Shown here: positions 44,624 to 52,737 of the stretch, piece after piece | How positions within the stretch are numbered: the stretch's first letter is position 1 | Layout of the letters: the number at the start of each line of letters is the position of its first letter | Source: Modestobacter altitudinis | GTDB taxonomy: Bacteria; Actinomycetota; Actinomycetes; Mycobacteriales; Geodermatophilaceae | NCBI RefSeq assembly: GCF_005930475.1 | Contig: NZ_SJEW01000002.1 | Coordinates: 1 to 64,000, forward strand | Direction: 5' to 3' | Length of the DNA stretch: 64,000 nt | Translations under genes and position numbers: made by a program | Notes under the pieces: generated by a model | Told to the model about the DNA's origin: nothing | Databases searched by the model: none | Seen by the model: the letters and a program-made list of their open reading frames with translations, nothing else

Positions 44624-44770
44624 TCAGCGGCTCCGGCCCGTGAGCCGACGTACCCGGCTCCCGCGGCGCACGAGAGGCCGGTGGAACCGAGCGCAGTCGC
44701 AGAGCGCGCAGTCGGTGCCGGCGCGGCAGTGCGCGTGCGCGCCGGAGACGTGGCCGCAGTCGCAGGTCAT
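44624..44770 (-). CDS. Small Cys/His-rich protein
   Basis: A 48-residue ORF that is easy to miss: MTCDCGHVSGAHAHC, then a CxxxxxCxxCxC cluster, then an Arg-rich tail. It has six Cys (3, 5, 15, 21, 24, 26) and four His (7, 12, 14, 29) in the first 30 residues, a zinc-ribbon-like or metal-binding pattern. GGAG lies 9 bases before ATG 44770. It is convergent with the PIG-L gene, with a hairpin between, and divergent from the wall-polymer operon. The dense Cys/His pattern, ribosome binding site and placement make a real gene likely. The function is unknown. Confidence 0.65.
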   Translation of the reverse strand: MTCDCGHVSGAHAHCRAGTDCALCDCARFHRPLVRRGSRVRRLTGRSR

Positions 44771-44901
44771 CTCAGACTGCTCCAAGAGGTCGATCACCGG
44801 ACCAACATGCCCATCCGATGCTGGTGTGAACCTGACAGCCGCATGTGGTTCAGGTGAACGTCGGTCGACGAGCTGTGTCGAGCCTTCGGGACGATGGAGC
44901 T

Positions 44902-44907
44902 TATGGT
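44902..44907 (+). promoter_or_regulatory. Leaderless-type -10 box for the wall-polymer operon
   Basis: TATGGT lies 6 bases before GTG 44914. It supports GTG 44914 as the start of the plus-strand cluster arm. Confidence 0.5.
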
Positions 44908-44913
44908 CGCTCT

Positions 44914-46410
44914 GTGGCGAGATTGCGGAACGTGGCCGTCGTACTGGCCGGTGGGACCGGCACCCGGGTGGGCCTGTCCATCCCCAAGCAGCTGATCAAG
45001 GTGGCCGGCAAGCCCATCATCGAGCACACCATCGGCATCCTGCAGGCATCTCCGTTGGTCGACGAGATCTTCGTGCTCATGACCCCTGGGCACCTGGACG
45101 CCGTCCGGGACATCCTGCGGCCGGGCACCTACCCGAAGGTGACCCAGGTGCTGGAGGGCGCGGAGACACGCAACGCCACCACCCAGCGGGCCTTGGACGC
45201 ACTCGGCAGCGAGGAGTGCAACGTCCTCTTCCACGATGCGGTCCGGCCGCTGCTCAGCCAGCGGGTGATCGAGGACTGCGTGGCCGCGCTCCACCGGTTC
45301 GACGCCGTGGACACGGCCATCCCCTCAGCCGACACGATCATCCAGGTGGACGAGCACACCGGTGAGGTCATCCGGGACGTGCTTCGCCGCAACTTGCTGC
45401 GCCGTGGCCAGACCCCGCAGTGCTTCCGGCTCTCAGTGATCCGGCGGGCCTACGAACTCGCGGCGAAGGACCCCGACTTCGAGGCCACCGACGACTGCAC
45501 CGTCGTGCTCCGCTATGCCCCCGAGGTGCCGATCGGCGTGGTGCGCGGCGAGGAGCGGAACATGAAGGTCACCGAGCCGATCGACGTCTACCTGGCCGAC
45601 AAGCTCTTCCAGCTCGACAACCACGACGCACCTCGCCCGGTGACCGACGCCGACTACCGCGCTGCGCTCGAGGGCAAGACGCTGGTCGTGTTCGGCGGCT
45701 CATACGGCATCGGCGGGGACATCGTGGCGCTCGCCGAGCGCCACGGCGCCACCACCTTCACCTTCAGCCGCTCCGCGACGGGCACCCACGTCGAGCGCCG
45801 CGAGGACATCGCGGCCGCCTGCGCACAGGTGCTCGAGCAGACCGGCCGGGTCGACTTCGTCGTCAACACCGCCGGGGTGCTCCCCCGCGGCGAGCTGGCC
45901 GAGACCAGCGAGGAGACGATCTACCTCGCGACCGACGTCAACTACCTGGCCCCGATCCACATCGCGCAGGTCTTCCAGCCACACCTGAAGGAGACCCGCG
46001 GCTCGCTGCTGCTCTTCACCTCCAGCTCCTACACCCGAGGCCGCAGCGGCTACAGCCTCTACTCCTCTGCCAAGGCCGCCACGGTGAACCTCACCCAGGC
46101 CCTGGCCGACGAGTGGGCCGCCGAGGGCGTCCGGGTCAACTGCGTGAACCCGGAACGCACCTCCACCCCGATGCGCACGAAGGCCTTCGGCGATGAGCCG
46201 GCCGGCTCGCTGCTCACCTCGGAGGCGGTCGCCGAGACCTCCCTCGGTGTCCTGGTGTCCGACTGGACCGGGCACATCGTCGACGTGCGCCGCGAGGACA
46301 AGTTGGCCTCCCACCTGAACGCCGCCGTGGCCGCGCACGAGATCCACGAGGAGGAGCCGGGCGACCTGGTCCCCGACGGAGTGGACGCCGACGTCGTCCT
46401 GCATGGCTGA
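44914..46410 (+). CDS. Bifunctional CDP-ribitol pyrophosphorylase/ribulose-5-phosphate reductase (Bcs1/TarIJ-like)
   Basis: 498-residue fusion. Residues 1-235 are an IspD/TarI-type cytidylyltransferase (VVLAGGTGTRVGLSIPKQ, FHDAVRPLLS, MKVTEPIDVYLADKLF). Residues 245-480 are a short-chain dehydrogenase (VVFGGSYGIGGDI, catalytic YSSAK). This is the architecture of Haemophilus Bcs1/Acs1, which makes CDP-ribitol from ribulose-5-phosphate. In most Gram-positives TarI and TarJ are separate. The presumed product is the activated ribitol phosphate donor for the polymerases encoded next. GTG 44914 starts at the TarI core; the frame is open to 44845. Ribitol is inferred from family; another polyol is possible. 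Confidence 0.88.
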   Translation: MARLRNVAVVLAGGTGTRVGLSIPKQLIKVAGKPIIEHTIGILQASPLVDEIFVLMTPGHLDAVRDILRPGTYPKVTQVLEGAETRNATTQRALDALGSEECNVLFHDAVRPLLSQRVIEDCVAALHRFDAVDTAIPSADTIIQVDEHTGEVIRDVLRRNLLRRGQTPQCFRLSVIRRAYELAAKDPDFEATDDCTVVLRYAPEVPIGVVRGEERNMKVTEPIDVYLADKLFQLDNHDAPRPVTDADYRAALEGKTLVVFGGSYGIGGDIVALAERHGATTFTFSRSATGTHVERREDIAAACAQVLEQTGRVDFVVNTAGVLPRGELAETSEETIYLATDVNYLAPIHIAQVFQPHLKETRGSLLLFTSSSYTRGRSGYSLYSSAKAATVNLTQALADEWAAEGVRVNCVNPERTSTPMRTKAFGDEPAGSLLTSEAVAETSLGVLVSDWTGHIVDVRREDKLASHLNAAVAAHEIHEEEPGDLVPDGVDADVVLHG

Positions 46411-47281
46411 CGCCGGACCGGCACCGTCGGTCGGCGTCATCGTCCTCAGCCAGGGACGACGACCGGCTGAGCTCGCCAGGGCACTGGCGTCGGTCATGGC
46501 ACAACGAGGCGTCCACACCGACGTGGTGGTGGTCGGCAACGGCTGGCAGCCGGACGGGCTGCCAGCCGGTGTGGCCAGCCTCGCCCTGCCGCAGAACGTG
46601 GGCATCCCGGCGGGCCGCAACGCGGGCGTGCCCGAGGTCCGCGGCGAGCTGCTGCTGTTCCTGGACGACGACGCTGCGCTCGCCGATCGGAGCTTCCTCG
46701 CCGACGCGGTGCGCCGGTTCGACGACCCGTCGCTCGGCCTGCTGCAGCCGCGCGTCGACACCGCCGGCGGTGAGGAGCCGCCACGCCGGTGGACGCCCCG
46801 ACTGCGGGTCGGTGACCGGCACCGGTCCAGTGCGGTCTTCTCGGTCTGGGAGGGCGCGGTCGTGGTCCGTCGAGCGGCCTTCGCGGCGGCCGGCGGCTGG
46901 GCGGCGCCGTTCTTCTACGCCCACGAGGGCATCGAGCTGGCCTGGCGGGTGTGGGACGTCGGCTACGAGGTCCGGTACGCCGGCGACCTGGCCGCGACCC
47001 ACCCGCTGACCCGGGTCACCCGGCACGCGGACTTCTTCCGGCTCAACGCCCGCAACCGGGTGTGGCTGGCCCGCCGGAACCTGCCCTGGGTGTTCGCGGC
47101 GCCCTACCTGCTGTCCTGGACGGCGCTGCAGGTGGTCCGCTCGGCTCGGCAGCCGCGCACGCTGGTGCCGTGGTGGGCGGGCTGGCTGGAGGGCTGGCAG
47201 ACCGATCCGGGCGGGCGTCGGCGGCTGCGCTGGACCACGATCGCCCGCATGGTGCGGCACGGCCGGCCGCCGATCGTCTGA
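46403..47281 (+). CDS. Family 2 glycosyltransferase
   Basis: 292-residue GT-A fold enzyme using a nucleotide sugar. It shows PSVGVIVLSQGRRP at the N-terminus, the nucleotide segment NVGIPAGRNAG and metal-binding LLLFLDDDA, followed by EGAVVVRRAAF and EDEL-like HEGIELAWR. A C-terminal hydrophobic stretch (WVFAAPYLLSWTALQVV) may associate with the membrane. The start overlaps the upstream stop by 8 bases. It probably adds a sugar to the linkage unit or side chain of the wall polymer. Confidence 0.88.
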   Translation: MADAGPAPSVGVIVLSQGRRPAELARALASVMAQRGVHTDVVVVGNGWQPDGLPAGVASLALPQNVGIPAGRNAGVPEVRGELLLFLDDDAALADRSFLADAVRRFDDPSLGLLQPRVDTAGGEEPPRRWTPRLRVGDRHRSSAVFSVWEGAVVVRRAAFAAAGGWAAPFFYAHEGIELAWRVWDVGYEVRYAGDLAATHPLTRVTRHADFFRLNARNRVWLARRNLPWVFAAPYLLSWTALQVVRSARQPRTLVPWWAGWLEGWQTDPGGRRRLRWTTIARMVRHGRPPIV

Positions 47282-47317
47282 CGGGTAACCTCGCCAGCGA
47301 GACCCTCAGGAGCCGTC

Positions 47318-48538
47318 TTGCCCCCCTCTCTGTTCTCCCCTGCCGGGCTGCGCTCGGCCGGTGGCCGCGTCATCCGGCGTCTGGGCCTGCTTCCCGGTGG
47401 CGAACCCGACGGGCTCGGCGAGGACGCCGCGATCGGCGACCTGGTGCTGCCGCAGCGGGTGCTCGTGTTCTTCCCCGAGCCGGTGCGCAACGCCTACCAA
47501 CTGGAGCAGTGGCTGCCCGCTCTCGCCGAGCTGGACCGTCAGCAGGGGGTCGCGCTGGTCACCCAGGACAGTCGGACCACCGCGCGGCTGCGCGAGCGCA
47601 CCTCGCTGCCGGTGCACTGCGTCGCCCGAACGGCGACCCTCGACCGGCTGGTCACGCGCGGCCGGTCGGCGCTGGCGCTGTACGTGAGCCACCACCCCCG
47701 CAACTTCCAGCTGCTGCGGTTCCCGACGCTCGCGCACGCCTACCTGGGGCACGGTGAGAGCGACAAGGCCGTGTCCGCGTCCAACCAGCTCAAGGCCTAC
47801 GACCGGTCCTTCGTCGCCGGACAGGCCGCGGTCGACCGGATCTCGGCTGAGTTGCTGTGGTTCGACGCCGATCGACTGGTCCGGATCGGCCGGCCGCAGG
47901 TGACCGCCGCAGCCGCGCGGAAGCCCGGTCAGCCGCCGACCGTGCTCTATGCACCAACCTGGGAAGGCGCGCAGCCGTCGATGGCCTACAGCTCGGTGGC
48001 CAGCCACGGTGCCGCGCTGCTGGCCTCACTGGCCGCCGCCGGGCTGCGCGTCGTCTACCGGCCGCACCCGCGTACCGGCGCGAACCGCCGCGAGGTGGCC
48101 GAGGCCGACCAGACGCTGCGCCGGCTGGTCAGCACGCCGCCGCTGCAGGCGACCGGCAGCACGGTGGACGTCGACTCCCCTCTCGAGACGGCCTTCGCCC
48201 GCGCCGACGCACTCGTCACCGACGTCTCGTCGCTGGCACCCGAGTGGCTGCCCACCGGCCGGCCGCTGGTCGTGACGGTGCCCGCCGCGGTCGGCGCCGT
48301 CGTCCCGCCGTCGCCCCTGCTGGCCGCCGCGCCCCGGCTGGCGGCCGCGGACGCCGGTGGGGCCGGCGAGCTGCTCCGTCGGCTGCTGACCGACGACGAC
48401 CTCGCACCGCGCCGGTCAGAGCTGGTCAACCACTACCTCGGCGACATCCGGCCCGGTGCGGCGACAGAGGCGTTCCTCGCCGCCTGCGCCGAGCTGGTGG
48501 CCGCGGTCGACGGCGCACGGACGACGGCGCGGCCGTGA
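47318..48538 (+). CDS. CDP-glycerol/ribitol phosphotransferase-like protein, short form
   Basis: 406 residues, related to the C-terminal catalytic half of TagF/TarL-type polymerases. Shared with the protein at 50833-52737 are YLGHGESDKAVSASN, PTVLYAPTWEGAQPS, RPHPRTGANRRE and ALVTDVSSLAPEWL. The last is the conserved nucleotide-alcohol-binding motif. The GHG(D/E)SDK box replaces the usual TagF motif and marks a subfamily of its own. TTG 47318 has AGGAG 5 bases upstream, which decides the start. It probably transfers polyol phosphate units in the cytoplasm. Confidence 0.82.
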   Translation: MPPSLFSPAGLRSAGGRVIRRLGLLPGGEPDGLGEDAAIGDLVLPQRVLVFFPEPVRNAYQLEQWLPALAELDRQQGVALVTQDSRTTARLRERTSLPVHCVARTATLDRLVTRGRSALALYVSHHPRNFQLLRFPTLAHAYLGHGESDKAVSASNQLKAYDRSFVAGQAAVDRISAELLWFDADRLVRIGRPQVTAAAARKPGQPPTVLYAPTWEGAQPSMAYSSVASHGAALLASLAAAGLRVVYRPHPRTGANRREVAEADQTLRRLVSTPPLQATGSTVDVDSPLETAFARADALVTDVSSLAPEWLPTGRPLVVTVPAAVGAVVPPSPLLAAAPRLAAADAGGAGELLRRLLTDDDLAPRRSELVNHYLGDIRPGAATEAFLAACAELVAAVDGARTTARP

Positions 48539-49344
48539 CCGCTGCCCGCCCGGCACGCCCGACGATCCGCCAGCTCCGCGAGGTGACCCAGCCGCCGTCG
48601 ATCCGCGGCCGCCGCAACGCCGAGCACTGGACCGGCGACCTGTACATGCGGCGTATCTCGCCCTACCTGACCCGGCTGCTGCTGCGTGCCGGGCTGTCGG
48701 CGAACGCGGTGACCGGGCTGATGATCGTGACCGGTGCCGCGTCCGGCTTTGCGTTGCTCGTCCCGGGGCTGGCCGGCGCCGTCCTGGCGGTGGCCCTCAC
48801 CCAGCTGCAGATGCTGTGGGACGCCAGCGACGGCGAGGTGGCCCGCTGGCGTGGCACGTCCAGCCCGCTGGGCGTCTTCCTGGACAAGGTCGGCCACTAC
48901 CTCGCTGAGTCCCTGATCCCGCTGGGCCTCGGTGTCCGCGCCGCCGGGGGGATCGACGACCTCGCGGAGGGCGACACCTACGGCTGGACGACCCTGGGAG
49001 GCGTCCTGGCCGTCGTGATCGTGCTGAACAAGGCGCTCAACGACATGGTGCACGTCGCGCGGGCCGACGCCGGGCTGGCCCGGGTCAGCGACGACGAGGC
49101 CACCACCGCCCCCCGGGCGGGCGGCTTGGCCCGGTTGCGGCGGCTCGCCCGGTTCGTGCCCTTCCACCGGCTCTACCACTCGATCGAGCTGAGCCTGCTG
49201 GTGCTCGTCGCGGCGGTCGTCGACGCGGTCGCGGGCTCTCTCGTGGGCACGCAGGTGCTGCTGATCGTGCTGCTGCCGGCGGCACTCCTGGCGGTGGCCG
49301 GCCACTTCCTGGCGATCGTCACCTCCTCCCGCCTCCGGTCCTGA
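48535..49344 (+). CDS. CDP-alcohol phosphatidyltransferase family protein with altered motif
   Basis: 269-residue membrane enzyme with about six hydrophobic segments. The CDP-OH-P signature D-xx-DG-xx-AR-x8-G-xxx-D-xxx-D reads Asp96, Asp99, Gly100, Ala103, Arg104, Gly113, Asp117, but the fourth acidic position is His121 (VFLDKVGHYLAE). That Asp is the proposed general base in the family. GTG 48535 overlaps the upstream stop (GTGA). In this cluster it may attach a polyol phosphate or prime the polymer on a lipid. Activity with His at that position is not established to my knowledge. Confidence 0.82.
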   Translation: MTAARPARPTIRQLREVTQPPSIRGRRNAEHWTGDLYMRRISPYLTRLLLRAGLSANAVTGLMIVTGAASGFALLVPGLAGAVLAVALTQLQMLWDASDGEVARWRGTSSPLGVFLDKVGHYLAESLIPLGLGVRAAGGIDDLAEGDTYGWTTLGGVLAVVIVLNKALNDMVHVARADAGLARVSDDEATTAPRAGGLARLRRLARFVPFHRLYHSIELSLLVLVAAVVDAVAGSLVGTQVLLIVLLPAALLAVAGHFLAIVTSSRLRS

Positions 49345-49552
49345 TCCGGGAAGCGGGGATCCGGGAGCGACGCCCGCCGGGCTGGGGCGCTTGCGACCCG
49401 CGGGAACGGTGTGCAGGAGGGGTCGAGTCTTCCCGAACTCACGGTGTGGCGGACCGCTTCGTCACTCACTGTCCTCATCTCCGCTTGTACCGTGACGATC
49501 GAGCGGCCAGGGCTCCAGCTGTGCCGCCCGACGAAACGGTGGTTGCGTTCTG
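49345..49552 (+). promoter_or_regulatory. Upstream region of the pyruvyl transferase gene
   Basis: 208 bases without a gene and with lower GC than its surroundings. TACCGT (49488-49493) is a possible -10 box that would give a leader of about 50 bases. The pyruvyl transferase gene may thus be transcribed separately from the four genes before it. Confidence 0.35.
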
Positions 49553-50788
49553 ATGTCCAAGATCCTCGTCCGCTCGGCGCAGGACCCCTTCGAGGTCCTC
49601 AACCCCGAGAAGGCCACCCGCAGCATGGGCGGCAACTCCGGCAACCTGCTGTACGCGCACAGCGTCCACCGTGCGCTGAGCACCTCGGACGCCGAGATCA
49701 AGGCCGGGGGCTTCACGGCGCACACCCTCGATGACCCGACCGAGTGGATCAACAAGATCAACCGGAAGTTCGACCGGTTCGTCGTCCCGATGTCGAACGC
49801 CTTCCGGTTCGGGTTCAGCCAGCAGCTGGTCAAGCTCACCGAGATCGTCCGCCGGCTCGACATGCCGGTGACCGTGATCGGGGTCGGTGCCCAGGCGCCG
49901 GCCGACGAGCCCAGCGAGGGCGGCTTCGCGATGGGCAAGACCGGGTCGTCCTGGGCTCCCAGCCCGGAGGAGGCCGAGCGGCACAACAAGAACGTGTTCG
50001 ACTTCGCCACCGCGGTGCTGGAGAAGTCGACGTCGCTGGGGGTCCGCGGCGCGTTCACCAAGCGGTACTTGGAGTCACTCGGCGTCCCGGGTGACCGGGT
50101 CGACGTGATCGGCTGCCCGTCGCTGTACACGTGGGGGCCGGGGCTGCGGGTGGACAAGAAGTTCCGGCCGATCACCCGCCGGTCCCGGATCTCCGTCAAC
50201 GTCGACCACCGCGTCGCGGGCATGGGCGCCGTCGTCGAACGTAACGCGGAGCTCTACCCCCGGCTGACCAGCCCGGTGCAGGACTCCCTCTCGGCCCGGA
50301 CCATCATCCGGGGCGAGAACCAGCACCCCGAGGGGAAGTTCGACCCCCGGACGCCCATCCACACGGAGCACCCGCTGTACACGTCCAAGCGGATGGTCTA
50401 CTACCCCAACCCCTGGGGCTGGATCGAGTCCTTCAAGGAGCAGCGCTTCGCCTTCGGCAGCCGACTGCACGGCAACATCGCCGCACTGCTGGCCGGCACC
50501 CCGGCACACCTGCTCGCGCACGACAGCCGCACGGTGGAGCTCGCCGAGTACCACCGCATCCCGCACACCCGGATCAGCGAGCTCGAGACGCCGCCCACGG
50601 CGGCCGAGCTGTACTGGAAGAGCTCGTTCCGCGAGTTCAACGAGCTGATGCCGGTGCGCTTCCAGGTCTACTTGGACTTCTTGCACCGCAACGCGTTGAC
50701 GACCGTCTTCGACGAGGGCCAGAGCGCGGCCGACTTCGACGCGCAGATCGTCGCAGGCCAGCAGGTCGGGCCGGTCCTGCCCCGCTGA
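49553..50788 (+). CDS. Polysaccharide pyruvyl transferase family protein
   Basis: 411 residues, related to CsaB/WcaK-type enzymes that put a pyruvate ketal on sugars of wall polymers, using phosphoenolpyruvate. Visible are MGGNSGNLLYAHSVH near the N-terminus, VIGVGAQAPA, SLGVRGAFTKRYLESLGV, VIGCPSLYTWG and the late RFAFGSRLHGNIAALLAGTPA with the conserved His. Length is normal. ATG 49553 is the natural start. It is the last gene of the plus-strand arm. Pyruvylated teichoic acids and secondary polymers are known, so decoration of the polymer is the likely role. Confidence 0.88.
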   Translation: MSKILVRSAQDPFEVLNPEKATRSMGGNSGNLLYAHSVHRALSTSDAEIKAGGFTAHTLDDPTEWINKINRKFDRFVVPMSNAFRFGFSQQLVKLTEIVRRLDMPVTVIGVGAQAPADEPSEGGFAMGKTGSSWAPSPEEAERHNKNVFDFATAVLEKSTSLGVRGAFTKRYLESLGVPGDRVDVIGCPSLYTWGPGLRVDKKFRPITRRSRISVNVDHRVAGMGAVVERNAELYPRLTSPVQDSLSARTIIRGENQHPEGKFDPRTPIHTEHPLYTSKRMVYYPNPWGWIESFKEQRFAFGSRLHGNIAALLAGTPAHLLAHDSRTVELAEYHRIPHTRISELETPPTAAELYWKSSFREFNELMPVRFQVYLDFLHRNALTTVFDEGQSAADFDAQIVAGQQVGPVLPR

Positions 50789-50819
50789 GACGGAGTCGGG
50801 GAGCCCTCGTACGCGACGC

Positions 50820-50846
50820 GCCGGCCGGGCGCTCAGCCCGGCCGGC
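50820..50846. terminator. Shared hairpin between convergent wall-polymer operons
   Basis: GCCGGCCGGGC (50820-50830) and its exact complement (50836-50846) with loop GCTCA. It ends the plus-strand arm 32 bases after the pyruvyl transferase stop. The loop contains the stop codon of the minus-strand gene (50833-50835), so part of the stem is coding sequence. Confidence 0.75.
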
Positions 50847-52737
50847 CCACTGTGCCCCTGGCCGCCGCCGACCGGCCGCCCAGCGCCTCGACCGCTGCGG
50901 CCATCCGGTCCAGCGCCCGGATGCCCGGGTCGCCCAGCAGCTCCCGCCGGGTCGCCTCCCGCGCGCAGCGATGAGCATCGTCCCGGACGCCGGTGAGCAC
51001 CTGGAGCAGTTCCTCGATGCCGCCTGCTCCGGGCGGCAGCACCAGACCGGCCGCCGCGGAGGGGTAGCGGGCCACGAAGGCCGCCCGGTCCTGGCCGCGC
51101 GGGTCACACACGGCGACCGGTCGGTCGGCGGCGAGGAAGTCGGTCAGCACGCTGGACACGTCAGTGATCAGGGCCGAGGCGACGTTGAAGCAGCTGGTCA
51201 GCGGAGCGCCGCCCGGCTCGACCACCCGGTGGAGGCCACGCGGTCCGGCGTCCAGCAGCTCCTCGCCCCGCTGGACGGCCCGAAGCTCCTCCTCAGCTGC
51301 CGAATCGGCGACCGCCGTACGGGTAGTGGCGGCGAGCACGGTGGGGGCTGCGGAGCCGGCCGCCGCGTTCGCCGCGGTCAGCCGTGCGACGATCCGCCGG
51401 TGCACCGCGGCCAGGCGGGCGTCGCGCCGCCCGGCGTAGGGATGCGGCCGGTACAGCAGCCGGACCGGCACGGGTGAGGCCAGCACGGCGTCGACGATCG
51501 CCTCGGCGTGGGTCAGCACCGAGGCGTAGGCCTGGTCGTCGTTCCAGCCCTCCCAGGTCGGCGCGTAGAGCAGGGTCGGCACCCGGTCAGCCAGCCCGCT
51601 GCGATCGTGCACCAGCTCCAACTGCGGGCGCCCCACCTCGACGAGCGCCTCGGGCCGTACGCCGACATCGGCCTGCAGGTACCGGCGGCGACCCGCGGGC
51701 CCGGCCACCCAGATCTCGTCGTAGACCTTGCTGAACGGGTTCGACGACGCGCTCTTGTCGCTGTCCCCGTGGCCGATGAACGCCGTCCGCAGCCCCGGGG
51801 TGCGGAGCAGGTGGATGTTGTTGCCGATGTTGGACACGAACAGCGCCACCCGGACGCCGGCCCACGGGAGGGCCACCATGTCCGCGGCGGCCGGGACGCA
51901 CACCACCGGGACGGTGGTCGGGGGCAGCGCCAGGAAGGCCGCTCGGCTGCGCGCGACCACCATGACCGAGCGGGGCAACCGCTCCAGGGTGGGCAACCAG
52001 GTGTTCACCTCGTGGACGGACTTCTCGCCGTCGCCGAAGTAGAGCACCACCTCGGGCGGTGCCTCCACGAGAAGCCGCTGGATCAGCCGCAGCCGTCGGG
52101 GTCGGTCGGCACGGCCGCGCCACATGGACCCGGCCCAGACGGCGGCGCCTGCGCCGGCGGCCGCCACGGACACCGCGCACAGCGCCAGCGCGATCCCCAC
52201 CCGGTCAGCGGCCCAGGCGACGCAGGTCACCAGCAGCAGCTCCGGCACCAGGGTCACCAGCAGCCGGGAGGGCAGCGGGTGGGCGGCATGCTGCTGCAGC
52301 CCGTCGATCCCCCGCGCCACGGGGTGCCGGCGCATGCCCTGAAGCGACCAGGCCACCGCGTCGGTGGCCGCGACCGCGGCCACCAGGAGCACGGCCGCAG
52401 CCACCACCAGCCGGATCACCGCCGCGGCCCGGTCCTGGGCAGCGAGCGTGGCGAGCACGAGCACCAGCACCAGCAGGCGGACGACGAGCCGGGTCGACCG
52501 GCCCAGGGCGTGCTGCACGATCTCAGCCGGCCGGCTGCCGGCGATGCCGGACGTCGGCAGGACGGCATCGACGGACGCGGCGACCACCAGAGCGGCCAGC
52601 GCGACGGCCGGGACGCCCGCCAGCGCGGCTGCCGCCGCGACCATGGTGCCCAGCGCCAGGCCGGCCCAGAGGGACCTCAGCTGTCGTGCTGCGGCCCCGC
52701 CCCGGCCGTCGGCGAGCCGTCGTCGGGCCGGGCTCAT
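50833..52737 (-). CDS. CDP-glycerol/ribitol phosphotransferase-like protein with N-terminal membrane domain
   Basis: 634 residues. The first 205 or so form a membrane region with about six hydrophobic segments (LWAGLALGTMVAAAAALAGV through ALCAVSVAAAGAGAAVWAG). The rest is a polymerase-like domain related to the 47318-48538 protein: FIGHGDSDKSASSNPFSKVY, PTLLYAPTWEGWNDD, YRPHPYAGRRDARL, ALITDVSSVLTDFLAADRP. Soluble TagF-type proteins lack such a membrane domain. ATG 52737 overlaps the upstream stop (ATGA). It is the last gene of the minus-strand arm. It may couple chain extension to membrane anchoring. Confidence 0.82.
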   Translation of the reverse strand: MSPARRRLADGRGGAAARQLRSLWAGLALGTMVAAAAALAGVPAVALAALVVAASVDAVLPTSGIAGSRPAEIVQHALGRSTRLVVRLLVLVLVLATLAAQDRAAAVIRLVVAAAVLLVAAVAATDAVAWSLQGMRRHPVARGIDGLQQHAAHPLPSRLLVTLVPELLLVTCVAWAADRVGIALALCAVSVAAAGAGAAVWAGSMWRGRADRPRRLRLIQRLLVEAPPEVVLYFGDGEKSVHEVNTWLPTLERLPRSVMVVARSRAAFLALPPTTVPVVCVPAAADMVALPWAGVRVALFVSNIGNNIHLLRTPGLRTAFIGHGDSDKSASSNPFSKVYDEIWVAGPAGRRRYLQADVGVRPEALVEVGRPQLELVHDRSGLADRVPTLLYAPTWEGWNDDQAYASVLTHAEAIVDAVLASPVPVRLLYRPHPYAGRRDARLAAVHRRIVARLTAANAAAGSAAPTVLAATTRTAVADSAAEEELRAVQRGEELLDAGPRGLHRVVEPGGAPLTSCFNVASALITDVSSVLTDFLAADRPVAVCDPRGQDRAAFVARYPSAAAGLVLPPGAGGIEELLQVLTGVRDDAHRCAREATRRELLGDPGIRALDRMAAAVEALGGRSAAARGTVGRPG

